A model generated the notes under the pieces. It made no database searches. It was not told the DNA's origin and was given only the letters and a program-made list of their open reading frames with translations. A stretch of DNA of 64,000 bases from Verticillium longisporum (taxonomy: Eukaryota; Ascomycota; Sordariomycetes; Glomerellales; Plectosphaerellaceae), in contig JAETXT010000008.1 in the NCBI GenBank assembly GCA_019188255.1, positions 1,488,001-1,552,000 of the forward strand, read 5' to 3'. A program made the translations under genes and the position numbers. Shown here piece by piece: positions 32,202-43,047 of this stretch; the stretch's first letter is position 1, and each line of letters begins with the position of its first letter.

Positions 32202-34949
32202 ATGGTCTCCTTCCTAGGAAAGGTAAGCGAGAAAGCCCGCTTGATCGAGCGCGATCTTCGAGCTGCTGCCACCAAACCACCGGCCGACAACACCGAAGTA
32301 CCCCCCGCCTACAGTGCCGAGCCCAGAAACGATGCTGCCCCCTCTGCTATCGCCGTGGACCTGGCACCGGCTCTAGGTGAGCTCAACCTGAGCGGCACTG
32401 CTGCTGCGAGACCCACGCCTGATGCCTGCCTCGCGCATCTGCGCCTGCTGTTTGCGTTCCAGGTGCTCAAGAACGAGGTGGGCTACACAGACGGCCTGTG
32501 GGAGATCTGGGATGAGCGAGCCAAGGGAAGCGCGCAGGTTCTGGCTGCGCTACGAGAGAAGCGATGGGCCCTGTATGTTGCCCGGGCTGTTGACCGATAT
32601 GGGGCGTGGTGGCAGAGCTTTGTGCCGGACATGCTTCTCGAAGCGGATCTCGTAACTCCTGGTGTGGTCGGAAGAACGTCTAGATATGTTGGTTTTGTTC
32701 AAGAGGCGAAGCCGATGAAGTGGACGGAGGAAATGTTGCCGCCTCTAGGTGAGCTTGCTTTGATTTTGACCTTGGTTGCAGGAACTCAATGTATTAACGG
32801 AGAATCGCAGACGTGTTGATGGTATGGCACGCACAAATGCTGAACCCGAGGCTTTATTTCGAGGTTTGTGGTTCCCTTATCATTTCGTCTAACCACAATC
32901 GACTGCTGACCTAGAGATCAGGATTGCCTCCGTTATGGACACGACTCCATTTGGGCAGGCGGCATGCCTTGGGATGTAGTCAACAAGGCTATTGACGGCC
33001 AGTTCAACTGGATTTCCACCGGAGATCGGCTTGCAAACTGGACCGCACGAACAGATGCCGCCTGGAAGAACCAGGATGACACCGACATCAAGGAGCTGCG
33101 ATGCCCAGCGTGCCCTGCGACAGTTCAGATCCCTTGGACAACATGTGGTCTTCCTAAGGGTTACAGCGGCACCAGGTATGTGAATCTACAGAGGGACCAT
33201 GAAAAATATCTGACACAAGGTTAGCCGCCCCGGAATTGCAGGCAGCGGCTACGGTGACGGGCAATTGGAAAATAGTTGTAACGCTTGCAACTTCGTTGTC
33301 ACGCACGACAGCCTTCGCGTCACCAAGCTGCTTAAAGACATTCAAAACGCGACCAAGAGTGGCACAGCAATGCCGGGAACTATCCTTGACCTGAAGACGG
33401 GGGTCCCTGCTATGATTAAGAACGACGAGAAAGACGAGCACGATCGGCTATTCCCGTCTCGACTGGCTTGTCGTGGCCTCCTCATCGAAGTTCTCGGCAT
33501 GATGGACCCCAAGAATGACAAGATATCCACCATGCTCGCCGTGAAGGATATTGTCGAAACTTTTACCGGTAAGTTCGCCGACTCGTCAAAGCTCAAGCAT
33601 GTCCAGGACAGACACGGCTTGAAGAAAGCCACAGAATTCAGATTGAGCTTGGAGGCAAGGCAGCAGACAAGAAGAATGATGTCAAGGTATTGGCAAAATG
33701 CCTCGCCTTTTTCGATTGACTTGACTGGGTGCGTCACAAGGCAGAGTTTGTTTACGGAAAAGATGGTTACAGTAGGTTTTCTGATATCTTTTGTCAACGA
33801 GTATCGTACTAACCTTCGCCCCTCAGTTGAACTGGCTTCATCTGCCGACGGCAGAACAAAGCATGCTGAAGAATGTCACCAAGTACGAACGCTTCTTCGA
33901 CATCATGGCCGCGAACCCAGGTGAGGCGGCTGTTCCTACATTGGATGTTGACCTCGCGTGGCACACCCACCAACTCAGTCCGAAAGCGTACTACGAGTAC
34001 TCAGTATCGACGACTCGAAACTTTGTGGACCATAACGACAAGGTCGATGAAGAGAAGCTCGGTGTGTCTTTTGAGTGGACGTCCAAAATGTACGAGAAGA
34101 AGTACAATGAGGTGTACGCAGAGTGTCGTTGCTGGTATTGCGAGAGTTTGTCTACCCCTTCCGTTTTCAGTTCATGGCTGTAGAGATGCAAAGCCTAACA
34201 AGCTCTAGCCGTGCGCATGCAATCCATCCCAAAAATTGCCAAGATGTTCGCCAGTTCGAAGGAAGAGAAGTGTAAGCATCGGATACCTGGTCCTCAGTCG
34301 CTTCACGAGGCTAGCCCCTGCTGCTTTCCACCATATGTTCTGACACGATTCGTTAGTTTTGGAGTCCTACCACGCATCTGGCAACTCCTCGAAGCACCCC
34401 TTGCCGCCGAGCACTCCGTCAGCGCACATCTCCACCCACAATGCCGTTCACACTGTCGAGACCAAGTCCCGCAGTGCCACGACGCGCATGCAGCGCATGC
34501 TGTTCCGCAACGCCATCGACGAGTATGAGGTCAAGGCGCGCAAGAAGGCCACAAGACCTCTCCCCACAGGCGAGCCACGCATGGGGCAACGCGAGGACAC
34601 GGCTCTGAAGTGGGGCGTGAGGGTGCCGCTTGCGGGTCCCTGGGTCAGTATCGCCGCTGCGACGACGACGGCAGCCATGTACGCGACGCCGCCAGGAGAA
34701 GTATACACTGGGCCCGGGTCAGTGGGGAGCTGCGCGTCGGGGACGTGCGGCGGTCACAGCGGGTGCGGGAGCGAGACGCTGGGCATGTGCTCCGCGGGAT
34801 GTGTCGGGGTAAGTTCCCTCTTTCGGTTGTCTGCCCGTCGGATGTGTTACCCACGAACGAGGGTCAAATGCTGATGCTGGTGCTTTTGATTGTAGTCTGG
34901 CTGGTTTGGCGGCGGTGCAGGATGCACAGGATTTGGTGGTGGCATCTAG
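32202..34949 (+). CDS. DUF1399 / glycine-rich domain protein (GRDP-like)
   Basis: Eight predicted exons: 32202-32748, 32811-32863, 32922-33175, 33246-33771, 33827-34145, 34209-34271, 34357-34808 and 34896-34949 (755 aa). All phases agree. The family signature appears twice: VLMVWHAQMLNPRLYFEDC spanning exons 2-3 and VDLAWHTHQLSPKAYYEY in exon 5, both with the WHxxxLxP core. In between lie a Cys-x2-Cys pair (RCPACPATVQIPWTTCG) and a second (NSCNACNFVVTHD). A conserved MMSRYWQNASPFSIDLTGCV block precedes the second WH motif. The C-terminus is a Cys/Gly-rich tail (CASGTCGGHSGCGS... GFGGGI). Plant GRDP proteins are linked to stress and development; fungal members are uncharacterised. The start is the first ATG after a CT-rich leader. 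Confidence 0.82.
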
Positions 34950-36621
34950 ATTCATGCTGAGGCAGTGTTTGCGTACGAGAATGGTCTCAATCCGCGATGT
35001 AGCGGAGGCTGGGCTCGAGTGAGTATTTTCCCTCCCAGTTTCACTTTTTAGCAAGGGAGCGATGCCTTGTTTTTAAGTGGTGTTGTCGGGAACAAAGCTG
35101 GGCGCCAGCTATTGGTGGTGGGCCATCCTTCTCGGTTCGGGTATTTTGATATAACCTATGTTACTTACTTCTTTTGAAACGAGCACTTGTCATCAAGCCG
35201 TGCACTCGACGGTACCAACATACTGATCAGCGCGAGTTGGATTTGAATGAACAGATATGCAACAAATTTCGGACTTTCGCATCTACACATCGGTTACAAG
35301 TATGGGTGCGGGTATTCATCAGTCGCCAGTGATACATATACCTTTCCACAGATCCGTCCTCAACCATACTGGTTTCAAATCATCTCTAGCGGTGTGGCTG
35401 ACGTGGACATGTATCCCGGTCTCTCGAAAGATCGGTTTCCATTCGACAAGTCAACGCACTAGCCTGCCGGAGGAACACGACGCAGTGCGCTTGCGAAAGA
35501 AGATAATCATCCTGACACGAAGCTTTGTGTGTCTTGGCATCCTTGGCCCCAAGCAAAACCAAAGGAGCCTCAAGTCTTGGAGCAAGCCCACTTGGCTGCG
35601 CCAATGCGGCAAGCACGGCGGCGTCCCCGGTGATTGAATGACACGGTAGTGATAGCTTATCTAGATGGTAATAGGGCCAAGGATGTTCAGAAGCGAGCCA
35701 GATTGCACAATGGTCAAATGACCAACCCCGGAGGAGAAGTTCAGCGCAGAGCTGGTGCCGCTCCACAGGGGGTCTGAATGGGGTCGTTGTGGATCTTCAC
35801 GATTTTTGACACTTATAAGTTGCTTGGAGGACTCTTGGCTCGATTCGAGGAGCTCTTTTCTCCCCTCTGTGAAAAGCAGTCTCGCCCGCTCGCCCGCATA
35901 TCTGCCAGTCATGTCCAGTGGATCGCGGTGTTCGTTGCGCTCTTCCTTAATCTTTCTCATCACTTCTGAGATGACACTGACGTCGCTTGAAGTCTGGGCT
36001 TACAATATGTATGTAGAACTCGAGTGAACTCAGGCAGGCTTGTGCAAGTGTTTTGACGCTATGCCATCGAGGCGCTGCTTCCCCCAACAAGTATCATCCT
36101 GTACTGTAGTACCAACTTAGCTTTCAAATAGGCAGCTTCGTGCAGGGCTCAGGCAATGAATGTTCAACGCTACGAATAAGGCCATAAACAGGATGGCAGG
36201 AAGAAGTGCGTAATCGGTTGTCTGTGTGTTCGTTCATCCGGCAGTCTTTGCACTCCCTGTTCCGGAGCTGTTAGATGGGTGTACAATACAAGGTCCACAC
36301 CATGAGAAACGCATAACGATCCGTGAGGGGCTAACTACCCAATTATTGGCAAACTTGCGATGTAACCAGGTTTGTGGGGTGAACGGTCTTCGTGCCGCCC
36401 TCGTGGGGGTGGGGAAAGGAAACACAAGTGGAAGGGCGGAGAATCAGGGGCGAAATGCATTTAAATATGATATATACTACAGTAGATGATCACAGCGGTC
36501 GCCGAAGCTCGTGGTTCATTGTTCCAGTTTTCCTCTGCATCCTCTTGCTCTCCCACGCCATCTTCTGTCGGCACCTCGTTTCGTCCTCAGCAGTAGACGG
36601 AGCTGAAAAAGAGAGTATTTC
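34950..36621. other. 1.7-kb intergenic region
   Basis: Nothing recognisable was found. Overlapping small frames at 35257-35766 and 35661-36027 on opposite strands have no domain. The right end is the promoter and leader of the MFS gene at 36622. Confidence 0.55.
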
Positions 36622-38372
36622 ATGGCGACAAATCAACCCAGCGTCGTGCAGAACTCAGGTCCGTTGACCGAGGAGGAAAAGCACAGCATGCTCAATATGG
36701 AGCACGCCGAGAACAACGAACTCGACACAAAGCTTGAGACAGTGTACAATGACCCAATCTTCAGCGACCCTGACTTCCAAGCGAAGGAAAAGAAGATGGT
36801 CCGTACGCTGGACTTGACTCTGCTTCCAATGCTCTGGATCCTGTATCTATTCAATTATCTTGACCGAACAAATGTTGCGTGAGCATTGAGCAGTCTCAAG
36901 GCCCTGTATCCGAGCATACAAGACTGATTCAAATCTTAGTCAGGCCAGATTGAATACCTTCGAGGAGGATCTTGGAATCAATGGCAGCCACTACAGTACT
37001 GCCGTCGCTGTCCTAACAGCAGGGTAAGTTATATGCCGTACAATACGGACCACGCTGCTGACTGATGTACTCCAGCTACATGGTTGCACAACTGCCATCA
37101 AACATGGTGATCACTCGGGTCCGCCCAGGCGTCTACCTACCATGCTGCGCACTGCTTTGGTCCGGAGTCTCTGCTGCAACGGCTGCGACCAATGACTTTA
37201 GCTCGCTTATTGCCGTTAGGTTTATACTGGGCATTGTCGAAGCTCCTCTCTTCCCTGGTGTAAGCACAACAGTCCCAAACATGCATTTCGAGAGGTATCC
37301 AAACTGAAAATATTTAGGCCGTGTACCTCATGTCCAGCTGGTATACCCGTTCTGAGCTTGCCCTGCGTACGGCCGTTCTATATTCAGGTTTGGTCCTTGC
37401 CCAAGCCGTCTCTGGTCTCATCGCTGCTGGTGTTTTCTCTGGTCTACACGGCGCCCAGGGCCTTGCTGGCTGGCAATGGCTATTCATCATTGAAGGCGCC
37501 ATCGGTGGCGCTCTTGCGCTGCTCGCTTTCTTCATGCTGCCAGACTACCCTCACTCGAAGACAGGCTCCGCTGCCAAGTGGAGCATGTCCGAAGAACTGC
37601 GTCATCTTGCGGCAGTCCGCATGGCTGCCGACCGAGTATCGACTGCTGAGGAGGAGCAGACTGTATGGAACGGCCTTAAACTTGCCGTCACTGACTACAA
37701 GACTTGGGTCTTCGTGAGTAGTCCCTGCTTCTTCTTACTTCCCTTGTATGAGTCTGTGGCTGACCATATTTCTAGGTCGTCACTAATATTTGCATGACCT
37801 CGAGCTACGGCTTTAACAATTTCTTCCCCACCATCGTCAGTGGTTTCGGCATCGGCTCACGCACAGTCTCTCTACTTATGACAGCACCCCCCTATATCGT
37901 CGGTGCTATCATGTCCTTCGTCGTAGCTTTTAGCTCCGACCGTCGTAAGGAGCGCGGCTACCATATCAGCGCCAACGTCGCCATGGCAATTGTTGGATTC
38001 ATCATATCTGTTTCGACTATTAACGCTCCTGCTCGCTACGTCGCGTCATTCTTGTACACTACCGGCTCTTTCTCTGCGAATGCCTTGGTTTATACATGGG
38101 CTGTCTCGACGCTTTCGCAGACGCCCGAGAAGCGCGCTGCTGCTGTTCCTATTGTGAACATCATGGGCCACATCGGTAACATTATCTCGCCTTATTTCTT
38201 CATCGATTCGCACGCACCTAGGTATACGATGGCCATGATTTTGATGATGAGCTTCGGGGCTTGCACAATCGTCTTGGCGAACGTCCTGAAGTGGCTCTTG
38301 CGCAAGGAGAACAGGAAGCTCTTGGTTGAAAGTGAGGCTGCTGGCCGTATCTACAACCCGTACACCACCTAA
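36622..38372 (+). CDS. MFS transporter, anion:cation symporter (Tna1/allantoate permease-like) family
   Basis: Five predicted exons: 36622-36878, 36940-37023, 37076-37259, 37318-37713 and 37776-38372 (505 aa). The signature helix LLPMLWILYLFNYLDRTNVAQARL spans the first junction. VRPGVYLPCCALLWSGVSAAT, RFILGIVEAPLFPGAVYLMSSWYTRSELALRTAVLYSG and WQWLFIIEGAIGGALALLAFFMLPDYP follow. This is the classic layout of fungal nicotinate, allantoate or vitamin permeases with 12 helices and cytosolic ends. The central loop is EELRHLAAVRMAADR. The C-terminal half has GYHISANVAMAIVGF and NIMGHIGNIISPYFF. It belongs to the same broad family as the gene at 10203-11883 but is clearly divergent from it. The substrate is unknown. 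The 3' end is convergent with the large CxxC protein gene, 191 bp away. Confidence 0.88.
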
Positions 38373-38563
38373 GTAGACTATCCGAGGGATATCAGTCCGG
38401 CAACAATCAAAGACATTCATATTGCATCGTAAAATGCACATGTACCACTGTGATCATTTTTGATTGCAAATGATGCTTGAGTTAGCCCGCAAAGGTACAA
38501 AGGGCCGGGCTTCCTCCAGGCTCATAAACCTGCACTTTAACCTTCACTACAGACGGCACGGAA

Positions 38564-41500
38564 CTACTCCACAGCCTGCCATATATCCTTGAGATAGCTT
38601 GCTTCGGCAACGCCTCCCCTCGCCTGCGCAAATCCTGCCTGACCTTTGTTCCACGCCTCGGCGCTGTCGACCCCATACTGCGACGAGTGGTACCCTACGC
38701 TGCTGTTTCCGTACTCATAACCAGAAGGGGTGACCCAGTCGCTCATGGCGTTCGCATGCTGGTATGACATGCTGAGCATCATGTTCGACATGGCCATTGC
38801 TGACTGCATACCTTGCGTTTGATAAATCATCTTGAACCTCGGTACGGTCTGCTGATAAGTCTCCCAGCGCTTTCGGCAAAACGCACGCAGTTCCGTCGCG
38901 TCTCCCGCCTCGCAGGCTTCTTTGTACTTGCCCCTCATGCGATCTGAGTACATGCAACAAAGCGTCTCCCCCTCGATGAGAACGTCATGCAGCTCCATAC
39001 TGGCAGCCAGAGAGGTTCCTTCGACAGCTGTTCCGTAGCATTCTGGGCATATGGTGCAGTCCTGCCAGCCATGCCACTTGCTTTTCGCCGCCAAATTGAA
39101 GTTCGGACAAACCGGCAGCGCGGCGTACTTCTTCACCCACGTCTCGTAGGCACCCCAGTAGCCTGTCTCCGAGGCATGCTGCCAATGATCGACGAGGCCA
39201 TTGAATCGTGCTACACTGGGGTTGAAAGCACACCACGCTGTACCGGCGACGAGCTGTGGCTCGGACCCAAAAAAGTACTCGACGCCGTGCTGCACGAGGA
39301 TGCCTGCATGGCATGCCTCACACACGCCATAATTTGCCGCGCTGCCGCTCTTAAAGTTATAAAACTTGCCATCGGTAATTCCTCTGCCCTTGAAGCAGCG
39401 CGGGCTCGAAGCAATCTTGGCCGCTGCCTCGAGAATGACCTGAACACTGAGGCCCTTGGTCCTTGCCAGGTAGACGCATTCGCCGAGGTTGATGAGTTGC
39501 AGGTCACAGGCGCGCATGCAGAGCTTTTCCTCTACGCCCTCTGCCGTATCCGCAAAGTCGTCGGCGTAGGGTGTCATGGCGAGCTGATCTAGGTAACACG
39601 TCTCGCAAAAGTCGAGGTCTGCTACTGATTGCTTCGGACGATACCAGTTACACTGTATGGCGTTGATTTCCTTGCCCTCGCAAATTGGTAGTGCCATGCG
39701 CTTCCTCGTTGCTTCGATAACTTCCGTCCAAGCGGTATTCTGGTCCTTTCGCCTCGATAATATCTGCAAAGCACGGCTGACGTAAGTGTAGCTAATGGTG
39801 CAGGTCCATCGCTCCGACGCGCCCTGGATTTGCTTCAGAGGACAGAAGCGGCCGGCGAACGCCGTGCCGAGAACGATGTCCTCGTGACAGGCCTCGCAGG
39901 CCACCATGCCGAGCTCGCCAGCAGCTAGACCAAACCATTTGACCCCATCCGCGCCGACAGCCCCTGCAGCCTTAGTACAGGCAGGAACAGAGGGGCGGCG
40001 AGATATGTAATCCCGCAATAACCCCAACTTTCCTGTTTGCTTAGCGTCTGGCCAGAGGCTCTTGGTTATTCGGGGAACGTTGAAGCGGCACGTCAACCCG
40101 GACTTGATCTCACTGTCGAACTCATGGGTCAACTGTGAAGAACCGATATACTTGTTGAAGCACCAGCTGCAGATGCCGAAATCGGCATAGCCTCTGAGAT
40201 TATGCCAGGTTGTCTGGTAGTTGACATCACGGGTCTGGGGGCAGATGCGAAGAGGTAAGTTTGGGGTGTGCGTTGCAGTGACCAGCGTCGCAAATGCGAG
40301 GGGCTCATACGTAGGATCCTCAATCTCCATGCTATATCCTCGGGGCGTCATAGACGCAGGTTGGTCCGCCAGCTGGATTTGAGACACAGCTGAAATGAGC
40401 TTCGACATGAAACCTTTCTTTTCCGGAATCGGTTGAGGAGCCGGCGCCAGAGGCTCCGAGAGTCTCACGACCTTGTGGGAATATGCTGCACCAAACAGAG
40501 GTTGAGGAATCAGACTACTGTCACCGGGGTTTGAGACTGGGCAGGTGTAAGGGTGGGTGGCTGATGACTGCGGAGCCCATTGTGGCTCTCGCTGGTCGAT
40601 ACTCGGAGCTGGAGCGTCGTAAGTCTGTGGCAGAGCTGCTGATGCGAAAGCTGGCTTTGGGATTGGCGCTGTGATAGGCACAGGTACCGACTCTTGATAT
40701 GACGCCGGGGTTGGTACCGAAACTGCGGTGGATGCTGAGTCTTGTACTGCCGGCGGTGGTGCTGGCACAGCAGTGGTAGCTGGAGATAATGCTGCCACTG
40801 GCTGCGTGGCCAATGCAGGTGCTGCTGCTGGTTCTTTTGGCAAGATTGGCGCTGCCATGGGGACCGACAGCGGCGCATAAAGCTCAACAGGCTCTTGATT
40901 AATTGCGGAAGCCTCGACGTGTGGTGGCTTGTACTCTGGAACATGAGGAGTAGGCGGCAATTCCGCAGGGGCCTCACTTGGCACGGAGCCAGGGAGATCT
41001 TCGACGACATACCGATCATTGCCGTCAGGACTGGGAATGAAACGTATAGCCTTTTTCCTCTCGCGGTCGATGGAAAGAATGTAACCCTGAGATCGGTCCG
41101 CTGCCTCGGCTGGCAAGATCGGCGTGACAGGAGAGATTGCCTGGGAGATAGGCCGTCGGTCAGAGTCCTGGCGTTGAACGGCACCGACGGGTTTTCGGGT
41201 GATTGGAGCTGGGGGAGTTGCAGCTGATGGACTGCTGGTGGCTGGCTTGTGGGATGGGGACACTGTCGCAGACGATTCCGATTGTTGCTGGATCGGCGGG
41301 CTGGAGGGGGTGGTCTGGTACCGCTGAGCAGGTGAACCGCTTAGTGGCGAGACTGATAACTGTGGGCTTGGTGAAGTATATGCAGGGATTGAGGCGTGAT
41401 GTTGAACTGGCGACGGGATATATGAGATTTCATGGTGTTGTTGAGTGACAGAGTCGTGCGTGGACGGATGGGTGACGGGCACCGAATGACGCTGAACTGG

Positions 41501-42466
41501 CAAGGTATATACTGCTGGTGCAGGCTGTTGTTCGGACTGTGGACTAAATGGTGTCAGCGCCGGCTGCTGGTTATGACTGGCTTGGGCCATGTTCGGAAGG
41601 GTTGCAGGGCTATACGTAGCCGCAGTCGACTGATGTTGGGCATTCAGGGGAATAGTTGAAGCACTATAAGGCTGCGGCGGCTGCTGCTGCTGCTGCACGG
41701 GAGGGCTAGGAGCCCCGACATGGGCAGGGCTCCACGGCTGAGGGGCTTTATTGGCCGTATTGGGGGGTTTAATCGTCGATATGTTGTAGTTCGATGAGGG
41801 AGGGCTCGAGTATCTCGCACTCATGCCCTTGGCCGCTGTGCATGCGTTTTCCAGCTCCTTGATGCTTCCCTTGACGAGCGAGCTCTTTGCGACTTCTGTC
41901 AGGTGGGGCGAAACATTTTTCTTCAGCCATGCTGTTGTTTTCTTCCCAGAAAACGAGGACAGGGACATTCGCTGTTGGTTTGGCGGCCGCTGTGGCGGCT
42001 GTTGTTGCTGCTGTTGCAGGGGTTGGCTATACCCATGCTGTCCGTATGATCCGTGATCAACCTGTTGATATTGTTGATGAGCAGGAGATTGCCATTGGGC
42101 CGATGGTTGCCATGTTTGAGCAGGCTGAGCGTATGCATGATGATCAGACGCGACACTCGGAGCTGCTGGCGCATGACCGGGCACTGGCAGTGATGTTGAT
42201 CCTGGAGGGGCCGAGTACGAAGCCGGCGGGGGTGGGAAATACGAGTGGGCTTGTTGAGGAGCCGCAGGAGACAGCCCTCTTCCGAAGCTGTCCTGGGAAG
42301 CCATGGGTTGGTGAATTGACGACGGAACGGAATTGGTTCTACCGAGTGAAGCATCGTGCAGGCCATAAGGCGGTGACTGTCCTGCTCCCGGCTGGTCAAG
42401 CTGGCGGTAAGGGCTGGGAGGGGGCGGAGGGTATTGATGACCCGAAGGGGTACAGTTGTGATCCAT
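38564..42466 (-). CDS. Large Pro/Gln-rich protein with five CxxC modules (function unknown)
   Basis: Single exon of 1300 aa on the minus strand from ATG 42466; the frame is open upstream to 42535 without an ATG. Residues 1 to about 720 are disordered: Pro/Gln/Ser-rich with poly-Pro and poly-Gln runs, except for a short basic helical patch (KTTAWLKKNVSPHLTEVAKSS). The last 550 residues form a cysteine-rich array with five regular CxxC knuckles: GICSWCFNKYI, ACEACHEDIVLG, FCETCYLDQLAMTP, VCEACHAGILV and ICPECYGTAVEG. Between them are further cysteines and recurring Trp/Tyr positions (WYRPK, YNFKSG, KSKWHGW). I recall fungal homologues with the same array, often labelled integral membrane protein, but no transmembrane helix is visible. 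Metal binding is inferred. It lies 581 bp from the ferric reductase gene, same strand. Confidence 0.78.
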   Translation of the reverse strand: MDHNCTPSGHQYPPPPPSPYRQLDQPGAGQSPPYGLHDASLGRTNSVPSSIHQPMASQDSFGRGLSPAAPQQAHSYFPPPPASYSAPPGSTSLPVPGHAPAAPSVASDHHAYAQPAQTWQPSAQWQSPAHQQYQQVDHGSYGQHGYSQPLQQQQQQPPQRPPNQQRMSLSSFSGKKTTAWLKKNVSPHLTEVAKSSLVKGSIKELENACTAAKGMSARYSSPPSSNYNISTIKPPNTANKAPQPWSPAHVGAPSPPVQQQQQPPQPYSASTIPLNAQHQSTAATYSPATLPNMAQASHNQQPALTPFSPQSEQQPAPAVYTLPVQRHSVPVTHPSTHDSVTQQHHEISYIPSPVQHHASIPAYTSPSPQLSVSPLSGSPAQRYQTTPSSPPIQQQSESSATVSPSHKPATSSPSAATPPAPITRKPVGAVQRQDSDRRPISQAISPVTPILPAEAADRSQGYILSIDRERKKAIRFIPSPDGNDRYVVEDLPGSVPSEAPAELPPTPHVPEYKPPHVEASAINQEPVELYAPLSVPMAAPILPKEPAAAPALATQPVAALSPATTAVPAPPPAVQDSASTAVSVPTPASYQESVPVPITAPIPKPAFASAALPQTYDAPAPSIDQREPQWAPQSSATHPYTCPVSNPGDSSLIPQPLFGAAYSHKVVRLSEPLAPAPQPIPEKKGFMSKLISAVSQIQLADQPASMTPRGYSMEIEDPTYEPLAFATLVTATHTPNLPLRICPQTRDVNYQTTWHNLRGYADFGICSWCFNKYIGSSQLTHEFDSEIKSGLTCRFNVPRITKSLWPDAKQTGKLGLLRDYISRRPSVPACTKAAGAVGADGVKWFGLAAGELGMVACEACHEDIVLGTAFAGRFCPLKQIQGASERWTCTISYTYVSRALQILSRRKDQNTAWTEVIEATRKRMALPICEGKEINAIQCNWYRPKQSVADLDFCETCYLDQLAMTPYADDFADTAEGVEEKLCMRACDLQLINLGECVYLARTKGLSVQVILEAAAKIASSPRCFKGRGITDGKFYNFKSGSAANYGVCEACHAGILVQHGVEYFFGSEPQLVAGTAWCAFNPSVARFNGLVDHWQHASETGYWGAYETWVKKYAALPVCPNFNLAAKSKWHGWQDCTICPECYGTAVEGTSLAASMELHDVLIEGETLCCMYSDRMRGKYKEACEAGDATELRAFCRKRWETYQQTVPRFKMIYQTQGMQSAMAMSNMMLSMSYQHANAMSDWVTPSGYEYGNSSVGYHSSQYGVDSAEAWNKGQAGFAQARGGVAEASYLKDIWQAVE

Positions 42467-43047
42467 CGGAGAACGTCCCTCAGCAATATGCAGGCTCGTC
42501 AAAGTGAGGTGATCGTAAAGGCAAGCAAAGTCCAAAAGACGAGTCGTTCGGCAAGGCGATTTTCAAAACACCCTTGGCGCCTTGTCGGAATAAGTACGTA
42601 GTGTCAATGAGGGGCACGCATCCCCACTGGGCTGAAATAAGCAGACATTGCCGACAGAGATGATTGCGCTCTGGTAGTACGGATGCCTGTTCCCCCGCTG
42701 ACAGCCTACGTGAGGCATACTGTGATGGCCGAGCCTCTGGTGGCTGCATGGAGGTGCAGGGTGATGCCCACCCATCTTCAAGCCAGTCGCCATGACGGCG
42801 AATCAAGGGTGAGGAGCGTCAGGCTAAGCATTCAGACCCCTGGGAGAGCTGCTCAGCTGCGGTATTCTTTGAGCCTGGATGGCGATGCAGGCAGCCCAAA
42901 ATAAACTAGATCTTGCGCCACGGCAACGTCGGACAACAGGGGTCCTGCTGGCACTGCTGAAAGAGCAGAAAGGTCTTGTCCAAGTGTCCGTGGGCCAGGT
43001 GCATCTCGTGTTCAAAGCGAAATGGTAATTTCTCCTAAGCAAACTAC
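42467..43047. other. Intergenic gap between two minus-strand genes
   Basis: Upstream region of the CxxC protein gene and 3' UTR of the reductase. No gene or repeat is seen. Confidence 0.6.

Noticed and set aside
10203..38372. A nutrient-uptake gene cluster formed by the three MFS genes
   Set aside because: They are 17 kb and about 6 kb apart, separated by unrelated genes, and differ in family; no shared pathway enzyme lies between them.
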